From assembly GCA_016165875.1 (NCBI GenBank), contig JABBOT010000015.1, positions 1,581,921 through 1,645,920 on the forward strand: DNA of 64,000 bases. Direction: 5' to 3'. How positions within the stretch are numbered: position 1 is the first letter of the stretch; every line of letters starts with the position of its first letter. The notes under the pieces were generated by a model. The model was not told the DNA's origin and did no database searches. It saw nothing but the letters and a program-made list of their open reading frames with translations. This document shows positions 1-13,300 of the stretch, piece by piece. Origin of the DNA: Acanthopleura granulata (lineage: Eukaryota > Mollusca > Polyplacophora > Chitonida > Chitonidae). The position numbers were made by a program, and so were the translations under genes.

Positions 1-2985
1 TTAAATGAAACACTGTAGGAATGGATAATAGAGGGATTGCGAGGTGGAACACTTTCAAGAGCATGACCTTTCCAAAATGTTAGGTAACTATTTCTGATTA
101 CATTTACTATAACATGGGCGTCTAAGAAAAGCGTCATAAAAGCTATTCAGACTAAACGTACGATAAGGAAATTGAGGAGCTGGATTTTTTTTTAATTTAA
201 GAAGCTCCTGATTGAAGGAAATATCGTTTGTGCCTCCCTAACACGGCAAGACCAGTGATCTGTAAATTAAAATCAATTTTGGGCATGTCACATGACAGTG
301 TTGAACTCTTTTTAACTTCTACGATATAAGAGTTCGAACTCGAAACTCCCAACTTGATTTGATAACAATAACAATTGTATTACTCACAACAATACAACCT
401 CCCAAGGGGATGGAATAATTAATGTGAGGTTTTACAGCGATCCCGCTACCAACACGGCCTTAATCCTACTTCAGATGTCTGGCCTACAGTGTATCTCAGC
501 CTTCTCATCGTCAATTCGCTGAATACCAAGTCGCGGCCTTACTAAGTCCTGTAAAAGTAGCATTAGTAGTTTTAGTGGCTGTCTAATTAGAGTCAAATCT
601 ACTCTAAAATGTCAATCTATAGCTGGATTTCGATGCATAAAGTAAGCAGATCTTTTTTGTTTTCAAGTGGATAAGACAAAGTTGTATTTTTGCTTTGACA
701 TGTTTCTACCAAAGGCGCAAACTCTAACTAACAATCAAGCTGTAGCAATAGGACTGGGAATGGAAAACGAATAACGTAGAGGTTAGTGAATGCTTTGCGT
801 CAATACATCAAAATCACTGTCTGTGTGCTTTAATATACTGGTTTCTGTGTTAGACTTCTCTAACGACACCAATCCATCCACCAGATAATAATGAAGAAGT
901 TGAGAGCAATTTCAGAACCAGCCTAAAGATACAAATTCACTAAAATAAAACTGATAAACCAAACATGAAACAAAAAAAATGAATGCTCAGAATTAGTGTT
1001 ATTAAGTGGGATGTAATAGATGTCAAGGTCTGGTAGTGGTACGGTATTATCGTCAACTTGAAGTTGGGAAATAGCATCATAATGAAGAAAATAGGGCGCG
1101 ATGAGGTAGAGTTACAACCATTCTGCGGTGTGTGCTGAAGAAACAGATTCACCGAAATAAAATTGGTCAAAATAAATATCTAAAAAGAACAATGCTCAGA
1201 GTCAGTGTTATTCATATTTTTGCTATCATATTCAAGTTGTACCTCTGATGACTTAATCTTTTAAAAAAAAACACAAAATGAATTGTACTTTTACGGCCAT
1301 AAGAGGCCATGTTGATGCTTATAAATCAGACAACCTTAAATCCTAACATATCGTCACAGAAATCAAGGCACCCCAACTTCAAGCTACACTTATATTAAAA
1401 ACTGAATGTTCAAGATTAAATCAATGTCGGAAGATAAATATATCGGCTTTGTTATTACACTATCCCGTGGGTGCGATTGTACCCTTTACTGGGTCTAAGA
1501 CCATGTATATGTGGGCGGAACCTTGCAGTCTGGTGAGCATTGGATACAGCATATTCGTGTGCAGACGTCATCAGTATATGCAATGACCAATGGAATGACC
1601 ATTTCATTAAACGTCTTTTCAAACGCGATTGAAATCAAATAAATATGACCATTGAATACTGAATGCGCAACCGAATGAAAGAGCCTTACTGGTGGTGTAA
1701 CTCAGCATAAAATTTATGAGTGTTATTTTGCGACAAATGCAAAATGCGCGTAAAAAGGGTTGTCATGTGTCAAACAAAACCACAGTTTTCTTCAGTCATT
1801 TTTTTTTGTCCTGATGAGTGAAATTATTTGTAAAGATTTTGTACACGCCAAAGACTAACTAGTAACGCTATGGCGTTATCTGCAACAAAAGGTTGAGGAA
1901 TAATAATACAGAGGATAGTAAAAACTTGAGGAGTTCTCTGAGATTTATAACGTCACCATCCTGTTGGTGTTCGTCATCATTTTACCATGTCTCTACTCAG
2001 TTTCTCTTAGCAAGTCTATGCTGTAGTCAACTTACGATCTACCTATGTTTTTCTTATTCACGACATTATCATGAAAAAGAAGCAAGACGTTAAGGTACAG
2101 TCAAAAGTTAAGCTCTCCCGAATGAAGGCTAAACAAACGAACAAAAAATACAATAATCTGACGTAAAGATTTAATTTTCAAAATTTATCTTTGTTGTAAG
2201 GGGATCGTAAATATTCCATGGGGCGATTCCGCCAAGCATTTTTTATGGCAATTTTAATCCTTGTCGCAATGCTTAGTCGAAACCCCACTGCGAAGTTAAT
2301 CAAGAGAAAAGGAGTCCGATTAAAAAAATTTCTATAATAACAATAAAATGAAATGTGGGATGTACTTTTGGAGAGTTGGGAATCCATGTTTTGCTGGCTG
2401 GTTGTATTGCATGAGTCTTGTTTAAAAACGGCAAAAACACCCGCAATACCTACCAGTCAATAGAAACTGCAAAATATACACTCTTCTTAGAGGAGAAATT
2501 GGTTTTACCAAGATTTGACGAGTGAAACGAGTAATCTCTCCTTGACGACTGTGCAGTACACATCCGTGGGTGTTTGGTTGGTCTCAGCTTGAAGTTGCTC
2601 CCCTAGTTATCCTCATTATGGTGGTCAAGTGCTAAAATCACACTTTTCACACTCTATAGCTTGGTAGCTAGTACTCATTTACCGGTCGGGTCGATGCACA
2701 GCTTAATGCGCCTGAGTAAGGCCTCATTGTACAGGCACAAGTAATTTAGCGAGTCAGCGCTGCGAAAGGATAACACAAAGGATAATGTGCTCTTCAAACT
2801 TCAAACCATGGAGAGTAAATTCTTAACACAACGGATAGTGTCTTCTTTGTAAATACGGATTAAATGTGTACGGTGAGTTATGTATGTCATCAAACCAAAG
2901 CAGGCCTAAGTCATGCCTATTAAGTTTACATGCAATGCAATATTTTTCGTAATATTGTATCTGTATTATGTTTTGTTTTTTACAG
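1..2985. other. AT-rich non-coding stretch with two decayed exon-like segments
   Basis: No convincing gene is seen. Two plus-strand segments, 1052-1105 and about 2050-2094, resemble the microexon candidate at 2986-3036. Each has an ATC-ATA/ATG then a Lys-rich run (IIMKK) and a GTAGAG or GTACAG donor-like end. Neither has a good acceptor, so they look like decayed duplicates. The rest is unassigned AT-rich DNA. Confidence 0.3.
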
Positions 2986-3036
2986 CCCTTGATCATTAAT
3001 GACGACATCGTTATGAAGAAGAAACGGGAAGCTAAG
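2986..3036 (+). CDS. Candidate phase-0 microexon, lysine-rich peptide
   Basis: The segment follows a strong acceptor (TTTTGTTTTTTACAG) and ends at AAG|GTAGAG. It is 51 nt long and open in phase 0, encoding PLIINDDIVMKKKREAK. The pattern of hydrophobic residues (II, IV) followed by a basic cluster resembles the exon at 15847-15903 (VVIIGILDKRRKR) and the one ending at 9471 (VVIGRRK). I infer a member of the same exon family as the 10-16 kb gene. No start exon for it was found. GTAGAG is only a moderate donor. Confidence 0.35.
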
Positions 3037-3352
3037 GTAGAGTAATCAGAATTTCTAAATAAACGCCAAACAAACAAATAAAAATAGACAATAAATCTGG
3101 CAATGTGTAATGGAGAATCAGGGCAGGTAGTAGTTAGGCAGAGAACTCGTGTCCCAAACCCGATGGCATTATGTATATGAAAGGTACTAATAAAGACATA
3201 GAGCGAACCGGAATTCCATCGTCACATTGCAAGTATTTCAGTCAGACAGCTGGAAAAACTCACACTCCTTTCAATAAGCCTAATTCAAGGGAAATATCTC
3301 AAACTTCGAAATACATGCATTCTTAATTTTATTGCAAACCCAGTCATCGGGG

Positions 3353-3805
3353 ATGAAAATTTACATACGAAGGTATTTATATCATTTTGCCCATCACTTC
3401 GTGACAACTCTTCTCGAATGTTTTGACAAGCGAAGAGGTGGTTGGATCCATTACCCTGGAGCGACCAATGAACACAGTTACGAAATGTGTATCACAGGTA
3501 TCGCGATACACATCGGGATAATCCACCGCGGTAAGCACCGCACTAATTCAAGCGGTACACTAATGGCTAATCTGCACCAGGCCAATTCTCCTCGTGTACC
3601 CTTGGCCATTCCACCCCACTATACATTCGGCCGATACATCGCAATACACCCCGGCTGTGTATATCACGTTACATGCCTGGCCTATGAAAGACGGTACGCA
3701 GTAGGGCTATTTAACGCTGTCCACAGGGCTATGTACACACCCGAAAAGACAGCGGTACACACCGGACCAATGCACCGAGGTACACACAATGTGGGAATTT
3801 TCTGA
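3353..3805 (+). other. Unidentified 150-codon open frame in a GC-richer block
   Basis: An ATG-initiated open frame of about 150 codons. The peptide is rich in His, Ile, Tyr and Gly, with no recognised motif, signal peptide or domain. The DNA contains many degenerate copies of short GGTACAC / CGCAATACACC-type motifs, so the open frame may be a by-product of a decayed short repeat. Not called as a gene. Confidence 0.15.
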
Positions 3806-5127
3806 TCAGGAGAAATGGAATAAAGCACCGGTTTCACAAAGACTAGTCCAAAAATGGTAAACCTTGTTGTCCCAGGAAAGAACTTTCATAGCTTTACTTT
3901 ACTGTCCGGTTGTCTGCTGAAGACAGTAAATACCACATGCCTACCAGCAGAACGTCTTGAATGTGACAAGATCCACAGGCCTAGTAATGCTCTACAACCT
4001 TTGTTCACTTCCAGACAGGTGATGTCCTTTGTCAAAGATGGGAAAAACACAAGCTCGTGTGATAACCACGTTTGTCCCATAACTTGCCCTTACACAACAA
4101 TGATCCAGATTTGGATATCCCACCCTTTACACACATCGTTCAGATTTTCGATTGGTAACCTGAACTTTCATTGATTATCTTGTCCTATGACAAAGCACAA
4201 CTGCCAGCCGGACTAATTTTCCTTGAAAAGAAAAGAAAACATAGCTAAGCATAAGTGTGTGGGCCCCATAATCGGTATAAATTTTATCCTTATGGCAAAG
4301 GTTGTAAAGACACTATGGAGCAAGCTACCGTATTCATATTCAAAAACACGCGCTCTACGACAGCATGGGTCGTCATATATCTTTATGTGGTGTGGTGATC
4401 GATCGCGATGTATTTGCCATTTCAAACACGGTAATTGGTCCCACCATGACCTCTCAGATGAACATCAGGGTGCTCCTCATCTACGGGCAGAAAACTCCAA
4501 AGAAGAAACCGAACTTAGGTCTCAAGAAACATGGGTGACACTGTTTTGTTTCATCCTCCAAGTTCCATGGTAACGAGTATGGCCAGCAAATAAGTCTATT
4601 TGTAGACTGTTCGTCTTAAGCCGAAATTTGGCTCAGTTAAGTTTTGAATTCACCGCTCCTTTGACCAGTCAGCTCACCGTGGGAGGTCAGCTATAGTAGT
4701 TCGGTCAAAGTTTTCGAGTCGAGCGTTAGTGAGTGGTTTTTCGAAAAAATACTACAGCTAATATTATTATCCCACAGTAAAGGACGGTGTTGTGTCGCAG
4801 ATTTCCTCAATATTTTAGGAACTATATTAGGTGAAATATGTGGTTCGGTCCTGACCGTTTCAGATATCCACAACAGTCCGCATCTCATCTGTATTCTTGT
4901 CAAAACAAACACACGTTGTCTTATCTTTCAACCGACTAAAACCGTTCAAAATAAACTATGGGATTAATAGAATATGCAATCGGAAATCCAGTTGTTCATC
5001 GCCATATTCAATTTTTAAACGTCAAAGGCTCGGAACAAGTCAAAATTACACGACTCGTTTAACACATTTGATGTGATGGGTCACTGCCCCTATGTCCTCT
5101 ATGTGTTAGTGTTCTCTTCCTCGTCAG
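3806..5127. other. No feature recognised
   Basis: Several short open frames occur on both strands (for example 4223-4573 plus), but none has splice context, recognisable motifs or family similarity. Nothing else is seen here. Confidence 0.3.
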
Positions 5128-5178
5128 AGCTCCGGTGGCCTACCAGACGTATCATCCCGAGACAAACGAGGATTCATG
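5128..5178 (+). CDS. Candidate phase-0 microexon with a Lys-Arg site
   Basis: Excellent splice context: a pyrimidine-rich acceptor (TTCTCTTCCTCGTCAG) and a consensus donor (ATG|GTGAGTAT). The 51-nt segment is open in phase 0 and reads SSGGLPDVSSRDKRGFM. The KR dibasic pair and small size fit the style of the 10-16 kb exons. The host transcript is unknown; it may belong to an upstream paralogue together with 2986-3036 and 5863-5917. Confidence 0.45.
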
Positions 5179-5862
5179 GTGAGTATATTTTCATTACCAT
5201 TGCTTCTTAAAAGATTCTCTCCACTTTTAAACCAGCAGAAATAATGTCGACATGGCAGAAAACTGCACCTATCAATAGCAAATTGAAAACCTTCCGCCTT
5301 GCTACATATACATGTTAAATGTAATATTTATATTTTCGGGAAATGTAGTAATCTAATGATGAAACCCACGACAGAATAGTGACTTTGTTAGGCGTGGTGA
5401 GACTTTTGCATAGGCAAAATCATTAAAGAGAAATACAAAACAAATGTAAATAAAAATAAATTACACGAAATTTAATTCTAAAAACAATGGACGATATCAC
5501 ACGGAATAGCATTAAAGAGAGTAAGCAGCCTTTGATGGTGTTGTAACTAACAGTAGATATCCTTCGTTATTATACAGTACAGCGGGTCCTATATGTTTTC
5601 CTGAGATCTTGTCTACACTACACTTAACGGCTTTACTTTTCAGTAGTATTTTTTTGGTAACATTAAGAATTTACATTAAACCACACCCAGTTTTATGAAA
5701 ACATTACAAGACAGTTTTATTTAAACATAAAAAGTGTGGAAAAGGGCGAAATGGTTTTGATGTATTTCTCCAATATACCTGAAGTGTCTGATGCTAAAAG
5801 GATGAAAAGGTTTACAGCAAGAATTTGGTGGTATTTATTGCCTGTTTCTTCGCTCATTACAG

Positions 5863-5917
5863 TGGAATGACTCAGATGACGGCCGGAAGTAACACGAGAG
5901 GAAGATTGCCTATTTCG
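5863..5917 (+). CDS. Candidate exon with two possible readings
   Basis: A good acceptor (TTCTTCGCTCATTACAG) precedes 5863. Read in phase 0 from there it gives WNDSDDGRK and then TAA at 5890-5892, so it could be a last exon. Alternatively the CTCAG at 5871-5875 acts as acceptor for a 42-nt phase-0 exon, 5876-5917 (MTAGSNTRGRLPIS), ending at TCG|GTATGA. The sequence cannot decide between them. No AATAAA follows closely, which weakens the last-exon reading. Confidence 0.3.
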
Positions 5918-6880
5918 GTATGATTAAGTCAATAACTCAAGTCTAAAGTGAATCATATGATCGATTGTTGCTACCAATTACATGTAGAGTGCTTTCAGGC
6001 TTGTAAATGTTAATACCATTGTTTTAATCCCACTACTTGTGTTCATTAGGGTCAGATTTGTACACCTGTTAATGTATAAAACCGATTTTCTTGCTTAGCT
6101 TCTAATGCGGTTTTGAGGTGGAAAGATCGCTACATGGCATAAATTGCCCTGGCTACCAAGATCTTATCAATGTATGTTATGGCTGTCCGTTTTTCACTTT
6201 TCACTGCATTATTTCTGATTTTCTCTGCTTCCTTTTCAACATTTTTCTGTTTTTACCAGCGTTAAGTTGGAAACGGGAGAAGGATCAATATTTCAGATTC
6301 TTGTCCTTTAGTCAACTGCAAAAGAAAGACCTATAGGCGTATTTCTTACTTTTTCTTCCCTGGATTATCAGCAAACTGGTTGTTCGTTTTCAATCTTTTG
6401 TCGCTCAACCAGTTAATCTAACGCCTGAATATGATGATATTTTTTCTTCCTCTCTGTTGCACGAGACCCCTGTGCTATATCTGATCTGTTTTCCTTCACT
6501 TCTAGGAATGCGATGAATGAATTGAGTAGTGGGTTCTAGAACGCTTGGATGATGATCGAGGGATAGAAAATAGCCAAATTATATAGACTTATATGACCTA
6601 GATTTTCAATGGTCGTGTACCTGCTATGATACAGCCATCCACACTATATAACCTAGACAAACAGACCGTTATGTAGGCAGTATCATGAAAGATCTGCTTC
6701 ATAATTGTATTAAACAAAGCACAAGTAAACCTGAAAAGAACACGTAACTAAAGTTTTCAGTCCTGCCACATGACAGTCTATAAGACACACAATTAATGTC
6801 TTCATTTCTGCCTAGATTTACTTGTACGAAAACACCAACTGTAGGCGTACCGGCTAAAACGATAAACAGGCAATATACCC

Positions 6881-7019
6881 AGCTGTGACCTGCGTCTTCA
6901 GCTGTAATTGATTTCTTCAACTGTAACCGACCTCCCCATCTGTAACCGACGTCTTCTGCTGTAACCGATGTTTCTTCTGTAACCGACGTCTTCAGATGTA
7001 ACCTACTCTATCACCTGTA
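6881..7019. repeat. Degenerate 19-20 bp tandem repeat
   Basis: About seven imperfect units of the type CTGTAACCGACGTCTTCAG run through this interval, with substitutions and small length changes between units. Confidence 0.7.
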
Positions 7020-7647
7020 CGCAGTGATATACGCACAGACAACCTGCGGCACACTCGTATATATATATAACATCCAACTTTATTCATATGTGTAACCAGA
7101 CGGCACATTGTCTGAGTTTATTATGAGCTTAATATTTATGTCAATGTATTATTTCTCAACCGGAGCCTGGAAAATATAAACACCTTGCAAGATGTTTTGT
7201 GTTTGTTGATGCTTCTTCATCCTTGTGACACGAAGCTAGTAGGAGAGCACAGCCATATGACCAGTGGTAAAGCTTATTTTTGGTATCGTGGCAGAGCAGA
7301 TGTTCACTGGTGTATTGCTTGATTCGTTCTTGGCACACCATTTCTCATTATGCTAATGCAGAGTGCTATGTCTTAACGACGGTAAAATTGAAAGTATGCC
7401 AGTCTCTATAGTTTAAGCGCTGTGACGTCTGACAGCGTTACCGTTTTCCTATGAAAACGTAATTGCCATTTGTCAGCCTTATTCCCGGTTGTGCACCCAA
7501 TGTCATGGTGGCCACGGATGCAAGGCGTATGAATATGCCAGTGCAATCCCTGCATTTCGGTCAGCAATACATGCTAGCAGGAATCGTCATACTGTCTGCC
7601 TCATGTTGGACATTAAAGTAGTACACTTCGTGTATACACAAGATCAC

Positions 7648-7755
7648 CATTCCTGCCACCATAATGCTGGTCGCCGTCGCATAAGTGAAATTTTTGGAGT
7701 ACAGAAATATTCTTGAGTGCGGCGTAAAACACCAATCAAATAAATAAACAAATAA
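7648..7755 (+). mobile_element. SINE family 1, 3' fragment
   Basis: Contains CACCATAATGCTGG, then AAGTGAAAT, ATATTCTTGAGTGCGGCGTA and AACACCAATCAAATAAATAAA. This is the 3' half and tail of the commonest SINE in the window. The head is missing. Confidence 0.8.
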
Positions 7756-8502
7756 AAACTTGACTTGTACGATTTCGAAATTCAGCTCACTGTCTTAGCG
7801 GAAACGTTTGTATAATGAGGCCATACTGGTGACTTTCGGCAAAAGTAAACGCGTGTTCTCTAAAATGAAATCATATTTTCGTTATTTATAGTTATTTCAT
7901 TACTTACAGTGTAATTATGATACTAAAGTCTGAAAAGTCATAAGACAACCCGCGTTATAAATTGTACAAACTTCAGTACCGATTTCGAACGGCAACAAGA
8001 GGAAAGACGAGTCACGTAATTATTTGGCAAATAATAGCCCAAAAAATTTGACCGGACATGCGCTGATCGATTGTTCGCCAGAAACCTCCGGTCGAGACTC
8101 TTTCGGGCTTTTTGCAACAGAAACAATATCCAGCCATAAACAGGCTTCATTGTACTGTTGTGTGACATTATCTATTTATTGTGTTGTCCACAAATTAGAG
8201 GCCAAAGTCTAATGATGGCAGAACTCACTTACCACCGTACTGACATTGGTGCGCTCAATGTGTATTGTATTTTGCACAGATTATGACCACAAATGAAGAT
8301 TGTGCCTGTTCTAAAGTCTGTCTTGGTTTTCCTTGAACTGGAGTATCTGTAATGTTTGTGCTATGGTATCCAAACCTGCGTTAGGACGCCTGGCTTCAGA
8401 AACGAAGGAACCAAAGCATGAAATGGGATGGAGCAATACGTAACACTGTTCTTTGTTGGTGGATTATCATCAATATGACCGTGGCGTGAAGTCGTTTTCG
8501 AT

Positions 8503-8640
8503 GGGCTTTTGTTCTGCCAGCAACCAGCCGATGGTCCTGGGTTTCCCCCGAGTTCTGCCCGGTTTCCTCCCATCATAATTCTGGCCACCGTCGTATAAGT
8601 GAAATATTCTTGAGTACGGCCTAAAAAATCAGTCAATAGG
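8503..8640 (+). mobile_element. SINE family 1, 3' fragment
   Basis: Carries CTGCCAGCAACC, GGTTTCCCCC, GGTTTCCTCCCATCAT, CCGTCGTATAAGTGAAATA and TTCTTGAGTACGG in the same order as the full element at 34665-34905. The tRNA head is absent and the tail is degraded. Confidence 0.8.
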
Positions 8641-9380
8641 CTTTTGTAGTTTGCTACAGCAATGGACATTACCAAAATGGTACGTGCGTATTTAATACGC
8701 TGTAGGCTATACTAGAATAGAAAAGAACATACACGTAATTTACACGTAACATTGAAGCGGGCAGCGTATCCCGTGTTCATATTATTTTAGGTGTTAAAGA
8801 TCTCTTGTGTCTACACGTATAAGTCTATAAAGGTCTAACCTGGGTTTTATATGTCAGTCGATTTTCGTGATTATTTATATACGGACTTAATCAGCTTATA
8901 ATACTATACATAAATACATAATTCACGACTTCACGTGATGAGAGCTTGAGGGCGGGATGGCGGGGTAGCAGGATGGCGGGGTCGGGAAAAGGAGAGAGTA
9001 GAGAAGTATGAGGTGCAGTGTGAATAGGACGTTTTGTCCCTGACAAGCTGCCGAACTTGGACGACAGAGAATTTACCTAAACTCACCCATTCAAATAACA
9101 TTAACATTTTTAACAACATAAAACTAGTGCCCTCGGGAAATTTACCACGAAGCCAGCAGAAAGTATAGTACAAAGGTGAATCGGTGGGCTTGTCATGTGT
9201 AACACGTCATGTAGATTACAGTGTGATAAACCAGTGGAGCTTAAAACTTTATTAACTGTGAAATTTACTAAAGCAGAACCTTCAGTTGGGTTTTCTCCGT
9301 TGTAATCTGCCCTGTTCCTCAGGGCGTGAAAGCTGTAACATAAGAGCTCTCTCTATATATTTGAAGATATATTTAGTCAG

Positions 9381-9471
9381 GTATTTCTTGTCTCGAGGAA
9401 GACAAAAGCTTGACATTGAAGGTACAACAGACGTGGTGATCGGGAGAAGAAAAGTCTTGCAGACAGTTCAG
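9381..9471 (+). CDS. Candidate exon with a basic RRK motif
   Basis: The stretch ends in CAG|GTAAAA, a good donor, and its last codons read TTDVVIGRRKVLQTVQ. This resembles the 15847-15903 exon, where VVIIG is followed by DKRRKR and a final Q. The 5' boundary is unclear. GTCAG at 9376-9380 leaves the open frame entering in phase 2, while an acceptor at AAAAG (9408) would give a 63-nt phase-0 exon. A further possible 12-nt exon (9323-9334) follows a strong acceptor (CCCTGTTCCTCAG). The host transcript is unknown. Confidence 0.35.
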
Positions 9472-10259
9472 GTAAAACTTCACACGTTTCTCTGAGTACC
9501 TATCGTTTCTATTACGGTATGGAACCGTATTCTTGTGTATTATATTGACGAGTGGAAGAAATCAGGGTATGGCTTATTGCTCAAAATTAAAGCAAGGCCA
9601 CGTAAGGGTTTTAAGAAGTCTGGTGTGCAGTTTATCGGCCAACAGGATAAAGTGGAGCGGGATGATGTAATGTTGAACTTCTCATCCGCGACGGGAAGTG
9701 GACCCGACTTTCGCCTCCCTGATAATACAAACACAAACTTGGATTTAACAAACCAGCAAAGCTAGCTTTGCATTAAAATGGTTGACAGCATGGTTTACGA
9801 CGGTAGATCGACTTCCGCTCATCGCGCGTTTTGCCTGAATATGTCTCCCTTATCATTCACTGTTGTTTACACTCGCCTTCAGCTGTCCTAACAATAGCAT
9901 TCCCTTTCAAAAAATGTAACTCACGGTCACTGGAGAGAAGAACACCGTCGTCACTATCAGCAACAAAAACAACCGCTACGCTTGAGACATTGATAATTAT
10001 TCGTTCGACAGCTTGACTTTATTGTTTTACGGATTCCTGCATTTTTTATGTGACACGAAAGGTATATTTGTTGTAAACAGAGATACGATAAAAGGGCCAT
10101 CTTTTGACGAAGAGGTAAAATCACATTTAGCATCATAGGGAAAGATGGACTAAACGGACTTTGAGAGAAAATACAAATTTTGTCCTGGTTTATGTGTTGT
10201 AACATCATTAGCCTCTCAATGAACCAGTATAAATCAAGTAAGCCATGTTTTTATTCCAG

Positions 10260-10378
10260 ATCACAACATGGGAGTGCTGTCAACCATGTTAAAGGGAGGA
10301 ACATGCTTGATGGCGGTAGTCATGCTCAGCATCGTCTGTAATTTACCACACACTCAAGGAAAACCACTTTTCTTAGCA
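10260..10378 (+). CDS. Exon 1: start codon and signal peptide
   Basis: Acceptor TTTTTATTCCAG precedes position 10260, so a 5'UTR exon must lie upstream. The ATG is at 10268. The 37 codons start MGVLSTMLKGG and continue with a hydrophobic core (CLMAVVMLSIVC) and a polar region ending HTQG, typical of a secretory signal peptide. The donor GCA|GTAAGTGTG is consensus and leaves phase 0. Confidence 0.6.
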
Positions 10379-13300
10379 GTAAGTGTGTATAACTTATGTT
10401 GTCCAAAAACTATTTTCGCGAGTTGACACATCACTGGCTCTCGCATTAATATATCTGTACGTGTGATCATCGCGGATTTTAGATAACCATCGTCCTGTAC
10501 CAACATGTATTACATACAAATCAGGGGCCTCCGTGGGGTTAGCGTGGCGTAATGACCCGGGAGCCTGTCACCAGTGCGGTTGCTGTGAATTCAAGTCTAA
10601 CTAATGATGGCTTTCTCTCTGGCAGTACGTGGGAAGGTCCGCCAGCAACGTGTGGATGGTCATCGGTTTCCTCCGTTCCCAGTCTCCTCCTACCACAGTG
10701 CTGGCCGCCGTCGTATAAATGAAATACTCCTGAGTACGGAGTAAAACGCCAATCAAATAAATAAATAAATACATACAAATACAATCCACCTGACGATGAT
10801 CAGTTTGAATCCGAGACTAAATCTGCTCACTACTGAGAAAACAAATTTGAAGGTAAACTACCCTTCTCAGATAAGGAGAGTTACATACAGTTCACAGTCA
10901 CATTACATACATAACAGTGTGTGGTAGAACATAACCACTCTGTGACATTAACCATAAACTTTAGCGCACTCCGGTTCGGTTTCTGTTATCACATCTGCTT
11001 ATGTCCTACAACAGTAAGTGCTAGTGTACACATACCTGTCGCTTGACTAGAGGAGATTTAAACAATAAAACATTTCACACTCGTGGATGTTTACAGCTGT
11101 CATATCAGTTACAAGCGGCGTGGTCGTCTGACCTAATGGGACCTTAGGTCCTTCAAGGTAAACAAGGTCCTTCAAGGGAGACTCTCCCACAATAATGCCA
11201 CAGTTTGCAGATCTTGGCTGCAGAAACAGTAAGTCAAATACAGGCGGGCTGGTTACTGCTAGAGAGCGGAGGGCCCGATTCAAGTCAATCAGCCAGCATC
11301 GGCTCAGTAAATTTCCAGTTATTTTGACACCTACATGAGCTTACGGCGATGAAGCATATGTTTCTTAGAGAACGTCTAAACCTTTAAAATCTTTAATCCT
11401 TACTCCTTTCTCTACAATTTACGTTACATTTCCCCGGTCTTCTTTAAGGGCGATTCGATCCCACGCTGACTTTACTAATGTTCTCTTGCACTGAACATGT
11501 AATACGTTTACCCACAAAACGTTACGCTTAATGCAGAAATAAACAACAGATTAAACAGCTTTGACCAGAATTATATTTGGCCGGAAAGGTTCCCCATTCA
11601 TTACTGACGACAGGATCGAAGAAGGTATGATTTGTGCCTAAGACTGTTGACGTAAGAGTCTTTGCAAGGCATCCTGTCGAGTTTTTTTTCTCAAGTGGTG
11701 TGCGTAGCTGTACACCTTACATAGGAAAATTTGTGAAAAACGCGCCATAGTTCCGCAGTTTTTCCCGTACACTCCCGTTCCAATCACCCTCAAATAAAGA
11801 CCTTGAACGTGGTTTTAAACAGCAGCCAGATTAGTTACTTAATAAAATAATTAATTAAAAACTAGCCTGTCTTTAAACGCTTTAGTTTTAATATTTTCTC
11901 TTGTCACATTTTAAAATTTCTATATTTAAGTAATTAAATAATTAATTAGCCTTGACCATGAATTTCGTCAAGTAAATGTTCATACGGTGTAAATGTTAAA
12001 TGACTAAAACTGAAGAACTAAGCAATAAGTGCGATTTACAGAAGGTTCGCGCGATGTTGCTTGGCCCTCGAATTATTTATTGCGGAGCAATTTTCTTTAG
12101 TTACATTTTTTGTGTTCCACTTTGTAGATTGCTCCCAAAATGGCTTTATAGTTGCGAAAATCAATCGTTGTACCAAGACATTAAAGTACTTCTGGAGCGC
12201 ACCGGAAACACCCGGTGTAAGTCGTAACGTTTCCTAATTGACAGAGGTTGCAGTTTCAATAGACAACAACAGATAGACACCGTTTATGTTTGCCTTACAG
12301 GCCGCAATCGCCGATGGGGAAGAATTACATCGATCCCGACAGAAGGGATCCTTGGGCGTGCGTGCAATCTTTCATTATTCTATATTAAAGCCTTATTTTA
12401 AGTGAACTGCTCATCTCTGAAGTTCTTGTATAAGGTACAACGTTAAAGGCTTGCAGAACTACAAAGTCCGTGTAATATCAGATGGCAAAGAATCACGCGT
12501 ATAGTCGGTGAAACCCGTTAATATTTAAACACTGAAACAGTGACAACTTCTACAACTCCTAGTATAATGGTTTAAGAAGAATGTGGAAATATAAGCAATG
12601 CAGTGATGCTAACCGGCATTTGTTCGATGACACACAGTAGAGTCTCTTCTCTTTACCTATCTACAATCTTTCATTGTTATGAAACTACAAATGTTACGAT
12701 TAATTCAGGGTGTGAAGCTTGAAATCATTACGTTTGTCTACAGGGTAGCGGTGGTGACATTTTATCAGCAGGTGCAGCAGTAGAACGACACAAGGTGGTA
12801 AGTTAGATGGAAAAGAGATACACTTTACTCAAAGCAGTTTCAAGATTTTGAAACCATAAGGTGTTGAATGCATAATATTTCATCATATCCTGGATGCAAA
12901 AACAATTCGGGACCCATGTGACAGGTCCTGTCATCTAGAGCTTTTCATCTAAAGCTTTTAATTGCAATTTCACAAGAACTTTTACTGAAATTTTTGTGCT
13001 CACAAAGTTATTTTCAAAGCAATTTTCTTTTTCTTGACTAATGACATCATTGTTACATTATACCAGGACGTTTTTTGTTGATTTTCTTTAGAGGTTGGAG
13101 GATGGGGGGGGGGGAATGCTAGAGCACGTCAGTACAACCTTAAACACAGTTAGATAGATAATGAGATCCATTTTACTCGAGACAGTAAACAAGATTTTGA
13201 AACGATAAAGACTTGATGCATAATATTTAATCATATCCAGCTGCTCATTTACCTCATGAACCAGCCAGTCCATGTAACTTTATGCAATAGCATTTTGGGA

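Larger units (their letters stand above)
5918..9300. other. Gene-free stretch with repeats
   Basis: No gene is supported. It contains a short 20-bp repeat cluster at 6881-7019 and two truncated SINE copies (7648-7755, 8503-8640). The remainder is unremarkable AT-rich DNA. Confidence 0.35.

Noticed and set aside
11830..11965. AT-rich segments with TTAATTAATTA suggesting an inverted repeat or origin
   Set aside because: The two halves match mostly through low complexity and do not form a clean palindrome.
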